Shown one piece after another: positions 1-11,125 of a stretch of DNA of 64,000 bases. The notes beneath the pieces were generated by a model. It was not told the DNA's origin. It saw only the letters and a program-made list of their open reading frames with translations, and searched no databases. The DNA is from Bidens hawaiensis (Eukaryota; Streptophyta; Magnoliopsida; Asterales; Asteraceae). Location of the stretch: positions 124,001 through 188,000 of the forward strand of contig JAIQDT010004999.1 of assembly GCA_021521415.1 (NCBI GenBank), in the 5' to 3' direction. Position 1 is the stretch's first letter. Every line of letters starts with the position of its first letter. Position numbers and translations under genes: made by a program.

Positions 1-132
1 CTTTTTTGTGTCTTTTGACTTGTTTTAGGGTATTTAGTGACTCTTTGGTGAAAATTTATATAACAAAATTATAGACTTTTTTGTGTCTTTTAACTTGTTT
101 TAGGGAATTTAGTGACTCTTTGGTGAAAATTG
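1..132. repeat. Two-copy direct repeat (about 57-bp unit)
   Basis: A unit beginning CTTTTTTGTGTCTTTTGACT occurs at 1-57 and again at 76-132 with about two mismatches. The copies are separated by 18 AT-rich bases. The array may continue to the left of the window. No coding potential or known element is recognised. Bases 133-480 after it hold nothing recognisable. Confidence 0.8.
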
Positions 133-486
133 AGAAATTGAGTTTGGTTTTTTATGTGCTTTCCAATGTGGTGTAGTGATATGTTACAAGCCAAACGGAA
201 GAACTCAGCCCAAAAGACCGGTCACATAAGTGAGGAAACTCATTTGGCTTATAAACCACACATCAATTGCCCGTACAACCGATGTTTAATTAAATACCCA
301 AACCCTAATTTTAAAAAGAAAGAAGTGAGCAAGCAAAAGTGGCTAAATTAGAACACCAAATTTTTAAAAAGAGAGAGATCAAAAAATAATTAAATAAATA
401 ATGAGCAATAGGTATGGATCTAGAGAGAATCTGAATCTGCTTACTAATTAGTAATTACACAGTCAGTCATCATCATCATCATCAGG

Positions 487-496
487 TATATATAAG
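487..496 (+). promoter_or_regulatory. Candidate TATA box of a possible small gene
   Basis: TATATATAAG lies 88 bases before an ATG at 575. The sequence between is A-rich and purine-rich, like a plant 5' leader. This is a motif match only. Similar strings arise by chance in AT-rich plant spacers. Confidence 0.25.
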
Positions 497-574
497 AAAA
501 CATTACTTCACATGGATTCAAACAAAACAAAACTACAACTGCTTTGAGAGAAGAAATTAAATTTACAGAGAGAA

Positions 575-724
575 ATGAAATTGAAATGCTGCAGAGAAGC
601 TTACCCCAACTGTGAATATGAATATGATATTCGGGGCTCTTTCTTTCTTCGTCTCACTGTTTCACACTACCAGTCGTCACAGGTATATGTATATATAGAT
701 ACACTCTTGAAACACTGTATTTAA
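575..724 (+). CDS. Possible small ORF or first exon, unrecognised
   Basis: An ATG at 575 opens a 49-codon frame that ends with TAA at 722-724. The first 36 codons have mixed, non-repetitive composition with two adjacent cysteines near residues 5-6. At 682/683 the frame meets CAG followed by GTATAT, a plausible 5' splice site. It may therefore be a first coding exon (575-682) whose partner exons are not identifiable. It follows a TATA-like box. I do not recognise the peptide and found no downstream exon, so it may be spurious. A SINE and a hairpin element begin within 200 bases. Confidence 0.2.
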   Translation: MKLKCCREAYPNCEYEYDIRGSFFLRLTVSHYQSSQVYVYIDTLLKHCI

Positions 725-760
725 TTCATCCATTAAACATTTATTATTTATTCAATATAT

Positions 761-850
761 TTTCTCATTCCAATTTCAAATTATATCACGGAGTATTACT
801 GAATAATAATAATACTCCGTAATATAATTTGAAATTGGAATGAGAAAAAT
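761..850. repeat. Foldback hairpin (MITE-like)
   Basis: Arms at about 761-797 and 810-847 are inverted copies around an ATAATAAT loop. Each contains ATTTCAAATTATA and ACGGAGTATTA or their complements. Arm identity is nearly perfect. No target-site duplication is evident. The motif TTACGGAGTATT recurs at 1089-1100, after the neighbouring SINE. Confidence 0.7.
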
Positions 851-865
851 AATATTACTGTTCAT

Positions 866-1088
866 GGTTTTATAGCCTAGTGATGATGGCGGGATAAGGC
901 TTAGGGACCATAAGGTCCTGGGTTTGAATCCCACAAGGAGGTTTTCCCAAGATTTATTAGGTTTCCTTATGAATTGGTGGTTAGACATTATTGCCTAGTG
1001 GAGATGGATATGATCGCATGGTTCTGCTGGTGACACGATGATACTCCAGTGGTCCGTGAGTGATCCTAATTTGCCGTTCAAAAAAAAA
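866..1088 (+). mobile_element. tRNA-like SINE
   Basis: A pol III box A-like TAGCCTAGTGATGATGG begins at 873. A box B-like GGTTTGAATCC lies at 921-931, at a tRNA-like spacing. The element ends in TTTGCCGTTC followed by an A run (about 1080-1088), typical of plant SINE 3' ends. The 5' boundary is approximate and no clear target-site duplication was found, perhaps because it inserted beside or into the adjacent hairpin element. Bases 1089-2036 beyond it are AT-rich with nothing recognised. Confidence 0.65.
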
Positions 1089-2049
1089 TTACGGAGTATT
1101 ACTTTATTTTATTATTATATTAATAGTTATAACATTACTATATAATATCAATATTTTTATTTTAAACTCTTTCTTAAAACATGGTTGTAAAAATCTCAAC
1201 TAGTCGCTGATTAATTGTTATTTGGTCAAAATCGATCAAAATTGAAAAACTTATGTATCAAACTTGGTATATATATGTGTGTGTATTTTCAAAGAGTAAA
1301 CCACATATGAATTTCATTCCGGTTAATCGCTATTAATCCCGATTAATTAATAGTAAAACAAATTTTGTTTTACTTTATTTTCTCGAATCCAAAATCTTCA
1401 TTTCAGTGTAAAAGCTTTGATAAATAAATCTATATAAAGTAAGTTAGTTTTGTACATTTAATGATTTTTATTAGATACATGAATTTAAAATAATAAATAC
1501 CTCAGCTTTAACAATGATATCAACTATAGAATTGTTTTTAATGTTTAATAATTGCACTTATAACACATTAAATGCAGTATTTTAAACGTTTTAAGTTTAT
1601 TAACTGCACTTAAAAAATATGCTTTTATGACATAATATAAAACTTAGAAAATTAACACCCTCATTTTCAAACCACGTTTTACAACAATAGGTCTTCGGGC
1701 GGCGGGTATTCTCCGAAACATAAATAATAGCGTATGAAGTTGTGTTTTACCATTAGGTGTACCTTGAATAGCCGGACTATATTTATTAGCCACTCAAAAG
1801 AAAAATATCAGCATTTTCAATCTCAGTTTTAGTCTTGCTCGTGTTGGATTTCTGTTTTCTATGATTTTTCTAACAATTTAATATTTATGAATTTTATGGT
1901 GGGTGTTTTAGTTATTTTAAAAATGTTCATAATATGTGACACAAGAAATCTCAATGTATGAGAAGTAAAAGATTTATTTGAGTAATGATATTGTTAAACT
2001 AATTATTTTGAGCACCATAGAAAACAATTTTAATACTATAATACTAAAT

Positions 2050-2442
2050 CATCATCATCATCATCATCGTACTCAGTATATCCCACCAATAGCAATGCTA
2101 TGGTAGGGTCTGAGGAGGGTAAAATGTAGACAGCCTTACCTCTATCCCATAGGGATAGAGAGGCTGCTTCCGGTGAGACCCCCCGGCTCGATAGTAGTTT
2201 TGAATCAAGCCTTGGACATAAGACACATAACACTCAATCATCGGGACACCGGCTGATTGGTGCATGTGCCCTTGTCTTTCGGCTATCAACGCCACCACAT
2301 GATGCCTGATTAACCTTCCGCCACTTTTAACGTTATTTTCACGTGATTAGTAAAATAACGTCAAAATTAGTGCAATTTTACTTTTGCCCACCAAAGGGTT
2401 CACACATATATACATTATATGTGCGCACCGCAAGCATGGCGT
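2050..2442 (-). mobile_element. Complete ~390-bp non-autonomous retroelement, copy 1
   Basis: The element is bounded by a 13-bp target-site duplication, TATAATACTAAAT, at 2037-2049 and 2443-2455. On the minus strand it begins near a CGGTGCGCACATATAATG segment and ends in a GAT/ATG trinucleotide tail. A second copy (55697-56082) aligns over its whole length. The last ~130 bases (TCTCACCGGAAGC, GGTAGGGTCTG complement, TATACTGAGTA) match the 3' end of the RTE-type LINE at 44565-48676. No convincing pol III A/B boxes were found. It has no ORF, so mobilisation would need an outside reverse transcriptase. Confidence 0.75.
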
Positions 2443-2452
2443 TATAATACTA

Positions 2453-2510
<58 letters not shown>

Positions 2511-2513
2511 TTA
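2453..2513. repeat. (TAA)n microsatellite
   Basis: About 19 uninterrupted ATA/TAA units directly follow the right target-site duplication of the retroelement at 2050-2442. An asparagine-run reading frame through here is an artefact of the repeat. Confidence 0.95.
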
Positions 2514-2712
2514 CAATAATTTTGTGTAGATTCCAAAAAAAAAAGTTGAAAACACACCATAAATTAATAATATTGAATATTTCAATAATATGTGTGTTTT
2601 ATTATGAATATCTACTCACAGTACTTAATACTACAAAGTTGAAAATATTAATGAAATCATTATTTGGTTAATGAATCATATTATGATTGAGGTAAGTGGG
2701 TGATTCAGTAAC

Positions 2713-3075
2713 TGTAATTGAACTGTAGGACAATGGGTGAATAGGATTTTTTTAGAATATTAGGACATATTTTATAAAATGCCTTACAGCAACTAGTAAG
2801 GTTGTTGATTTGTGACCCTGAGTCATGAGTTTTGAGTTCCAAACCAATTGTAATTGAATTGTAAGATAATGGGTGAACAGGTTATTTTCTAAAACATTAT
2901 GACCGATTTTATAAAATACCTTAGAGCAACTATTAAGGTTGCTAATTCGTTACCCTGAGGGCATGAGTTTTGAGTTTCAAGCCGTTAGAAACAGCCTCTT
3001 TCACAAAGTGTAAAGTAAGGATGTGTAGATCAACGCGCGAGCTAACCCAAGCACCGGGTACGCCTTAGTTTTTTT
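2713..3075 (+). repeat. SINE-derived sequence with tandemly duplicated 5' part
   Basis: A ~136-bp unit starting TGTAATTGAA occurs at 2713-2848 and again, diverged, at 2849-2986. Each contains AGCAACTANTAAGGTTG and GAGTTTTGAGTT, which look like decayed pol III A and B boxes. The second copy continues into GAAACAGCCTCTTTCACAAA and later GCACCGGGTACGCC, strings characteristic of a widespread plant SINE body. The family assignment comes from recall of that signature. Confidence 0.55.
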
Positions 3076-4700
3076 GTTGTGTTCAAAATATGTACTTATC
3101 ATGAACAACTTGTTTTCTGAAAAGTATTTTGAATTAAGTTTAAGATTTATAGTGATTCACTCATTTGTATCCACCAAGAGTTTATCTTCACTAAGAACGC
3201 CTTATGTAACCATTGCGCTGTGACACGCTTTTTAAAACCAAGATCGCTTCCAATGGCAATTTCTACCAACTCTTTAATTGATGGTGTTCAAGTTGATGCT
3301 TGTGATCTCAAGATAAAGAAAAAAAAATTATAATTGATGCACTACAAAAAGACCTATCATAATTCATGCATTCAAACACAAACATGAAGAAAGAAGATCC
3401 TGGACTTTCACCCTTTGAAAACCAGGATCCATTTTGTCATAAACACAAACCGAAAACGAAAAATAAACATGAGCATGGACGAATGCAAAGCACCGTTTAC
3501 TTTGACCAATGTATCTACAGAAACAGAAAATGAGGGGTTTGTTAATTTAACAAGAATGGTGTATGCACGCCAGAAACCTATTCCGGCTTTGGATTGACCC
3601 TCGTGACACTGGCAGAGCGAGAGGGAGGGGCAAATGAGTCCATTCACATCACGGGATTTCCCAAACCATGATTTCTCTGGTAAAAATGACCTGCATACCA
3701 CACAATAACATCAACCAAAACTGTTTCTGTACAAAAAGAAAACATAACATGCATATCAATTACGACCAATATAGGTATTCGGTTTGACTTTACAGAAGTC
3801 AAAGAAAGCAGCCATCGAACCAAAGCCAGTTTCTCATCATTCTTAAACACCATCTCCTAAATTATATCATATTCAGTTATAGACACGTTAATAAATTAAT
3901 TATAAAAAGAAACTAATATGAGAAGAAAAAAGTGTTTTGTGGGACAACTAATCACCGCCTCTAGTTCAAAGAAACGAAAACGCTGATTTTCATTGGTTGA
4001 GTCAGGGTCCCACACCATATAGGGAGGCCAAGAATCACAATAACTTAAAATAATTGGAAACAAGTAGCCCACTTTACCCCCCACTAGAAATCAAATTCAA
4101 CAAAGGCCACTAATGAGAATAGACAGGACCCTACAAGTGACAATGCTGCATAAGTCAGAATCTTTTATAAATTATACAAAGATCTAGTTATCTCTGACTG
4201 GATAAGTGATCTATCTGTCACTCTTAGAGGTGGCAAAATGGACGGTTGGCCGAAACAGGAACCTTCTTAATAATAATCCAAATGGTTTAAACAAGATTAT
4301 TAATAATGACTCTAGAACTAGCACTTAAAAGATCTTTCTTGTGCTGCCCAGTTTTAAGTTTACTGTTGAAATTTGAATAAATCCAAGTCTTTCACTTTCA
4401 AGAATTAGTGGACACTTGCAGTTTTTCCTTTTTTTTTAAAGCAAGCCCACGTGCATTCTTCAATTATCGTGGAGAATATCTCGTGCCTATGATATTATTT
4501 TGGCTTTTTTAGGCATCATTACTATGATACAAACAGTTCGACCAATGTTTTAAAGTACCCCACTGGGATCACATACATATATATGGACCCCTGTTACTAA
4601 AGGACAACTATACAAGGGTGGTTCAAATATTTACGAAGGATTATTTTCTTTAAAAAAAAGTTATGATCTTGTTGATAGATAGATATGTGTGTGTACCTCT
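3076..4700. other. Spacer without recognised genes
   Basis: Short ORFs on both strands around 3408-3853 have no recognisable motif, no codon-bias signal I can see, and no splice-supported extension. The right end probably contains the 3' UTR and polyadenylation region of the RRM gene, which reads leftward from 4873. Confidence 0.5.
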
Positions 4701-4794
4701 AGAATGCAAAGCGATTAATTTGCAAGGCTATATTGAAGGCCGCCACTCAAGTAGCAGTACTCTCCTTCTTAGTCCTGCTGCAATCTAAAAATAC

Positions 4795-4857
4795 CTGAAG
4801 AAAAATAATATCTCATTTAATTTACATATATTAGCAACAATTTCTTCAAATACTCAC
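4795..4857 (-). other. Probable intron in the 3' UTR of the RRM gene
   Basis: On the minus strand the stop codon is followed 15 bases later by AAG/GTGAGTATTT. Sixty-three bases on there is TTTTTCTTCAG, a pyrimidine-rich acceptor. These are strong consensus sites with a plausible minimal plant intron length. A 3' UTR intron close to the stop would not be expected to trigger strong nonsense-mediated decay. Confidence 0.55.
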
Positions 4858-4872
4858 CTTTTAATCAGACAT

Positions 4873-7800
4873 TCATCCTGCGCTGTGCTCAGACCCGCCA
4901 CCTGGCATGACCTGAGGTGAAGGGGCTGGAATTACAAACTGTTGTCCTTGAACAGGTGCTGCAACGCCTGAAAATACAAAGACAGGTTATCTTTTTTCAA
5001 TAATTATTTTCGAAAAGTTTGGAAGTTTTGGAAAACAATATAAAGTGCCTGTCGGATATGGTGCTGGTTGTATCGTCCTAATGGCTGAAGTAGTTGTTGC
5101 ATTTACGTTGGGCCCACCAAATTGCACCATCTGATGACCTGGCATTGTGTAACCCTGTACGGCTGTGTAGCCTTGACCACCCGGGCCCATTTGATTGTAA
5201 GGATATACGGGTGTGTTAACTGCTCCATATATTTGAAGATACTGTTGAGCTGAATACGGGTTGTAAACACCCTATAAATATAGTGAATAAATAAACTTGT
5301 TAAAATACTTGTATTTCACATACACTTCCGATTTTAAGGGCTAGCAATATAGGTGCAAAATAACGAGTTAATAACGGGTCAAAATGAATAAATTCAGTAC
5401 GGTTGGAACACTTTCTGGCCAAAGTGTTTACCTTTTGTAGATAATTAGTTGTCATATATGATAATAAGGTTATATTATATCAATAATGATATAAAAATTT
5501 TAATAAAATGATTTAGTGCATTAAAAATACACTATGGATGCGTTTGACTTGCTTTCTTTTATGTTACTATTATAGGATTAATTTCATAAATATCCTTTAA
5601 AAGGTTCAAAACTCATACATCATATTCATTATTTAGTTATTTGCCCCTTAAAAAGACTAAAAATATCATATATATCAATTTGGTTTTACATAAAATAACT
5701 TCAATTATTTATAACAATTGGTTTTACCGGATGAAGTAATAGGGTAACAATATTATTACTGCAAAGTCATCGCAGTGCTAATACTCTCTTCGTTTATTTA
5801 TTTACTATGGAATGACTAGATGCAATGTTATTTAGTATTTTGAAAGAGTGAAAATGATATTAAAGAATTTAGAAGAATAAATATAAAAATTAAAACTTTT
5901 ACAAGGATACATATTGAACTCGCAACTTTAAAAGAATATTGACCTGTGGATAGACGTATTCTGGACCAGACATTCCATACCTACATCAAAAAATGAAAAA
6001 CACTTTCTTCAGAATATTTGAGATATTAATTTGACAAAGCAACTCATGAGATATAAAACTTACGGGTATGAGGGATACGATAATCCTTGTCGGTAATTAT
6101 AAAAGAACGGCTGTTGGTAGCCATAGCCTCCAACAGAAGGCACATTAGCAGTTTGACCACCTCCAACAAAAGGCATTTGTGATGCCATGTGTCCTGATTT
6201 CACCACAAAATGATAAATACATATATAAACTAAGAAACAAATACTTTTGAAATTATGGTTATGCACGAAACCAAGACAAACCAAACTCGATGAAGAACCG
6301 ATGGTCTGGTTTTATGTTTATAAAAAAAACGATTTTTCAGTTTGATTTTGGTTTTGCATCGCCCCAGAAAACAAAAAAACTGAACCAAACAAATTGGAAT
6401 AGGACCAAAATGACAAAACGATATTAGATAACTTATAAAAAGTTAATAAACGGTGTACACCAATACTTTTAGGCCCAAATGTGTAATAATCGAATTATTG
6501 GTTAACAACAAAAATTAGACCAAAAATTATTTTAGGCTTTTTTCTGTCCAAAATTTTCAAGCCCACATAGTAAAACCAAAAAACCGAAATCGAACTGAAC
6601 ATCTGAACCCATTGTAGAAACCGAACAGATATCAAAACCCATAAAGGCGCAGTTTCTGGTTTTCGGTTTGGTGTGAAACAAGTTAAGATTTTAGATAGCA
6701 AGTTGTTAAAACTTAAAACCAAAAAGTAGGTTTTAGAAAATAACCAGTTTGAAAACTTTTACTGCTTATTTTCACCTGAAATAAGTTGATTTTAGAAAGC
6801 ATTTGAAAATTACCTGAAATAACTTGATTTGGTTTTTATATTTATATGAAGAATGAGTTTTAGTGCAACAATTGCTTACCAAAAGGCAGTGCGGGACGAG
6901 GACGACCAAGTGAAGCAAAATTACAGTTAGCCCGTCTACCATCAATAACCGGAGCTGGATCCACACACGCATTCGCAGCTGATTCGGGATCACGAAAAGT
7001 CACCTAAAACCTCCGTAAAAACATACTCATTTGTCATTCTTTTTATCATAGTCACATACACTCTCATTTAACACATTTAATTAGTTCGGATTTACTCTTT
7101 CAAAGTTCAAACAATTAACTTATGTTTATGCTTATAAGCATGATCAAATAATAATCAGTTTACTACAAGTCCATAAAAAAACTAAACACTTGCATAACTC
7201 AAATTTGTTTAGAGCAAAAAGTACCATATTATAAATTCTCTTAAAGGTAGCAATATTTAAAGTAATTTCACATTTTAATATCTCAAATGACAGGCTAAAC
7301 TAGAGGTGTTCAACAAATCAAACATAGAAATCAAATTTTGAAACTGTATAGCTGGACTCTATTCAATTCAAAATTCGATTGCTGATATTGAATCAACCCG
7401 AATCAAATTCAAAATCAAATTTTGAAATTTTATAGCTGGACTCGTATTCAATTCGAAATTTGATTGCTGATATTGAATCAACCCGAGTCAAATTCAAAAT
7501 CAAATTTTGAAACTTTATAGCTGGACTCGTATTCAATTCGAAATTCGATGATAATATCAACCCGACGCGAATCAAATACAAATTTTTGAAAACCGAATTC
7601 GAACCTTCAAAGTCGAAAAATAAATTTCGAGTTTTTTCGAGCTCACTGAACACCCCTAGACCAAATGAGTAATTAATATTATTATTATTATTAATATATA
7701 AAGAAAAGACACTCACAAATCCATAACCCTTGGATCGGCCAGTATTCTTATCAGTGATCACAACAGCTTCAAGAATCTCTCCAAACTGTTCAAAATACTG

Positions 7801-7923
7801 ACGCATGGTATCACTCTGAGTCTCCCAAGCAAGCCCACCAACGAACACTTTAGTAAAAGTCGTATCACCAAACGGCGATTGAAACCCAGAACTCGAACTC
7901 GATCCAGAACTCGGACCCGCCAT
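4873..7923 (-). CDS. Plant RNA-binding protein with one RRM
   Basis: Six exons: 7923-7717, 7003-6880, 6193-6064, 5980-5944, 5271-5049 and 4967-4873. Together they give 816 bases, 271 residues, with no internal stop. The RRM covers about residues 24-100: RNP2 is KVFVGG (25-30) and RNP1 is KGYGFVTF (65-72), the latter spanning the exon 1/2 junction. [17 protein letters not shown] segment follows, typical of a plant single-RRM family. The C-terminal half is rich in Gly, Tyr, Pro and Gln, probably disordered. I chose ATG 7923 because the frame has no earlier ATG before an in-frame TGA at 7984-7986. The fifth intron appears to use a GC donor (CAG/GCACTT). Expected role: nuclear or cytoplasmic mRNA binding. 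The exact target is unknown. Confidence 0.9.
6290..6670. repeat. Diverged ACCGAA/TTCGGT-rich intronic repeat
   Basis: Within the second intron of the RRM gene, strings such as AACCAAAC, AACCGAA, GGTTTTGG and TTCGGTTTGG alternate in both orientations. This is a composition seen in plant repeats built from ACCGAAC-type units. Boundaries are soft and no terminal repeat or duplication was defined. Confidence 0.4.
7296..7663. repeat. MITE-like element with internal 84-85-bp minisatellite
   Basis: It sits in the first intron of the RRM gene. The ends are inverted: CTAGAGGTGTTCA at the left and TGAACACCCCTAG at the right. Inside, a unit starting CAAATTTTGAAA is repeated at 7332, 7416 and 7501, each copy carrying TATAGCTGGACTC and ATTCAATTC. 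Internal TTCGAATTCGAA-like strings make it prone to folding. No target-site duplication was clear. Confidence 0.65.
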
Positions 7924-8290
7924 AAATTGATCAAATTGATCAAACCCCTGTTCAAAAAACCGGTTAATTGAGTTCAATTGGGTTCAATTCGAGTGCGATT
8001 TGATCAAATTAGGTTAAACTGGAAACCCTAGAAACAGAGGAGAAAAGGGGTTTTGGTGGGTGGAATGATTCGGTGTATAACAGCCCACTACATGTCATCG
8101 AAGTGGGGTCAATTGAAGAAATTAAGAAGCTTTATTGGATTTTAATGGGTAATTGAAAGGAGAATTGAGATTCTTGAAGTAAAACAAGAAAAAACTAGGG
8201 TTTGATAATTGAAAATTAGAAGACACAATAAGTAAAATGATGATGATGAAGGTGAAGAAAAAGTTAATGCAAGTGAGCTGGCAAAGGGTT

Positions 8291-8298
8291 GATTTATA
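8291..8298 (-). promoter_or_regulatory. Candidate TATA box of the RRM gene
   Basis: The minus strand reads GTATAAATC here, about 370 bases before the chosen ATG. That allows a leader of roughly 340 bases. The leader contains the direct upstream in-frame stop used to choose the start. Motif evidence only. Confidence 0.45.
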
Positions 8299-8529
8299 CG
8301 CACAAGGAACAACAGTCAAACAAATGGAGACTACAAATTGATAACTGTCAACTAAGGTACAAGTTGTAATGCGTGGTGTACATGTTTCTGAGGCAGTTTA
8401 GGTTTGGAGTGTCTTCAGTTTGGTAGGCTTCGGATTCTTTTGGTTCCCACCTATGGTTTACAAAATGAAATTGGATGATACTAGAAATCATTAGTTTGAC
8501 TTGTTTTAAAACATTCATAACAGAGCAGG

Positions 8530-8932
8530 TAGAGGGGTAAACGAGCTCGGCTCGTTTAAATTACACGGAGCTTAAGCTTGACGTATTTCGAGCTCTATTT
8601 TTAAAACTAGAGCTCGGCTCATGCATAGATTTTGAGCTCGAGTTCGTCTCGCTTACTATCTATTAATTATTTATTTTTAAATATTTTTATACTTTCTTCA
8701 ATTATTATAATTTGATGTATAAAATAATATATATTATTTATTTATTTTCATTTATTTTTTTATAATATTATATTAGTAATTATTAAATTTATATTTTTAA
8801 AAATTATATACATGACATACTCGTTTAAGCTTGCGAGCCGACTCGATTAAGCTTGGATCGATTGAGCTTTTTCACGAGTCAGTCTCAAGTAGCTCGCGAA
8901 CAACTCGGCTCGATTGCATTCCTAAGAGCATG
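8530..8932. repeat. GAGCTCGGCTCG-type terminal-inverted repeat element
   Basis: The left end has GGGGTAAACGAGCTCGGCTCG. The right end has the inverted counterpart AACTCGGCTCGATTGCATTCCT. Between them lie more AGCTCG and CGAGCT strings around an AT-rich core. A shorter relative lies at 61945-62100. This is a common kind of plant non-autonomous DNA element; the superfamily is not assigned. Bases 8933-9994 beyond it hold nothing recognised. Confidence 0.6.
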
Positions 8933-9999
8933 CACAAGTATTAATAGCATAGAAATATTTATTTTCATTCATATAATTTAACTAGAAAATATATTTATTC
9001 ACAAAATTTGTTTATTTAATAAAAGTCATTTACATCTTTTAAGTATATATGGAATGAATAGTAATATGTAGATGTGAAAAATCACTATTCAGCTTATAGG
9101 CTAACAAGGAAATCGATATCTTCATCACTCATCCTCGATGACCAATTATACAAACTTGCTTCTAGCTGTTCTTTGTTGTTTGTTTGAGGGACCTAGTTCT
9201 TCTTTATCGTCTGCTACAAGGACGACGGTTTACTAGTTCTTGCCACTCCATACCACTAGCAACATGGGTGTTGGCCACGGTTTGAACCCGTTGCCATCTT
9301 GATGTAATCGGGGTGATAAGTACATGTAACATCCACAATTGCTCGTTTTATTGAAACACGAGGAGGTTTTTTGGTTTCTTTCTTCCTAGATAGAGATAAA
9401 GGGGTTCATTGAGGTAGATAAAAGTGGCATTGGCATATGTCCAATGCTTTAGCCCCTCATTTTCATTTATATTGAGGTAGTCAGCATAAGAGGACCCTCA
9501 CACTCCTGTTAAGCAGTATATATCTGTAATATATTTTAGGGAGTCGAATGAAGTGTAAAAGTTGATACAATCCTTAATTTGTTCTTAAGATATAATATTG
9601 GGAAAATAGAGATTCCATTGATATCAAGATATTAAAATAGTATCACTTGCATCTCCCAAATGGTGAGGGTCTAGGTCTCATTGTGGGCAAATGGTGTTTA
9701 TTTAGGGGTTGCTTTAGGGGTGTGTAAGTTATCCGTAAAAATGAAAAGTTGTGTGTGTGCAAGATATCAAGCAGACCATGATGGTCTCACGTTACTAAAT
9801 CACAAAATCTTTAGATACCTTAACAGGACATCCAATTTGGTACCATTGACAACTACACTTCTTTTTAGGCCATCAGTAGGTGTCTCTAATTATGTTTGGA
9901 ATAATATAACATTAAAAAAGATATTATTTTGTTGTCTGAGGCATCACTTGCAGGAAGAAATCTTTCCACTAATAGGGGCTTGTACTTTGACTGTGCTAT

Positions 10000-11059
10000 T
10001 GAAGAGGTAGGTCTCCGCAAAGCCCAGTTGGACCCGCAAGACTCACCTTGAAAAGGTACGTCTGCGCAAAGACCAACTGGATCCGCAGGACCACCATGCT
10101 CAGAGAGATGAAGACCTTACACGCAGTAAGCCAGCTGTTCCCGTAGGAAAGCCTCCCTTGGTACAGTACCCTGCCTGTCCCCGCAGCTGTGGGTACAAGC
10201 CAAGAAGGAAGGCTACCCGCACTAACAGTAAGGCTACACGCATAAGGCACTAACTCTATACTTCAGCAATGTCACCTGAAGAAGGAATGAGCAGGGCGGG
10301 AATATTCCCGCCCAAAAGAGCCAGTCCGTACGCTTCCAGAAGATCTTTTGTACTATACCTACCAAGGTATGGACAAATAGACAAGATCTGACAAAAGCAG
10401 CCCATGAACCAATCACAGGGTGACAGCTCACTGACAATAGTACGAGGAGGAGCACGCTCCAGTACAAAATGTCACCTGAAGAAGGAATGAGCAGGGAAGG
10501 AATATTCCCGCCCAAAAAAGCCAGTCCGTACGCTTCCAGAAGATCTTTTGTACTATACCTACCAAGGTATGGACAAATAGACAAGATCTGACAAAAGCAG
10601 CCCATGAACCAATCACAGGGTGACAGCTCACTAACAATAGTACGAGGAGGAGCACGCTCCAGTACAAAATGTCACTATCAGCCGCTGCCTACCCACCAAC
10701 TCCCATCGTGGCACGAACGTAGCCCGTAGTTGGTGGAAAAGGAATATTATACAGCTGGCCGTACCTGCTTGGAAACCTACCTTCGGCTATAAATACTCCC
10801 ACACCTTGGAACGGTATCATCATCTTCTCTCTAGCTATTTCTCTCTATATACACTTATATTCAGAGCAATCTAGCCTGATTCTCACGCCGGAGGGTGGTC
10901 ACAAGGAGGAACCCCCCCCCCTTCTCAGTGATGAGCTTACGGTGTCTGTTTTGCAGGTTGAGAAGAATAACCATCTTTGACGGACCTAACCCTCGTGGGA
11001 AACATCTACTTAACCCTAAGATTATCCTTAATCTGCCGGGGTCATTTAGTGTTTCTTCA
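10000..11059 (+). repeat. 5' LTR of the Ty3/gypsy element
   Basis: It runs from TGAAGAGG to TTTCTTCA. It is longer than the 3' LTR because a 200-bp unit starting ATGTCACCTGAAGAAGG is tandemly duplicated (10269-10468, 10469-10668). A TATAAATA box lies at about 10790-10797 in the sequence GGCTATAAATACTCC, within U3, so transcription would start near 10820. A C-rich run near 10911 differs in length from the 3' LTR. Confidence 0.95.
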
Positions 11060-11060
11060 T

Positions 11061-11076
11061 TGGCGCCATCCGTGCA
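11061..11076 (+). other. Primer-binding site of the Ty3/gypsy element
   Basis: TGGCGCCATCCGTG starts one base after the LTR end. TGGCGCC at this position is characteristic of many plant Ty3/gypsy elements. I did not assign the cognate tRNA. Confidence 0.7.
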
Positions 11077-11125
11077 TTAAGCTATAACTAATTCTTTTTC
11101 TCAGTTTTTTCAAACTTCTGGAAAG

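Noticed and set aside
2384..2671. 95-codon ORF with a long Asn run
   Set aside because: The run is a translated (TAA)n microsatellite. The flanks show no protein motif.
3408..3853. Possible gene with ORFs on both strands
   Set aside because: No motif, no matching splice structure and no homology recognised.
9275..9300. Box B-like GGTTTGAACCC as a tRNA gene or SINE
   Set aside because: No box A at the right distance and no cloverleaf could be drawn.
9681..10010. 109-codon plus-strand ORF running into the 5' LTR
   Set aside because: It crosses the insertion border at 10000 and has no recognisable domain, so it is a chance frame.
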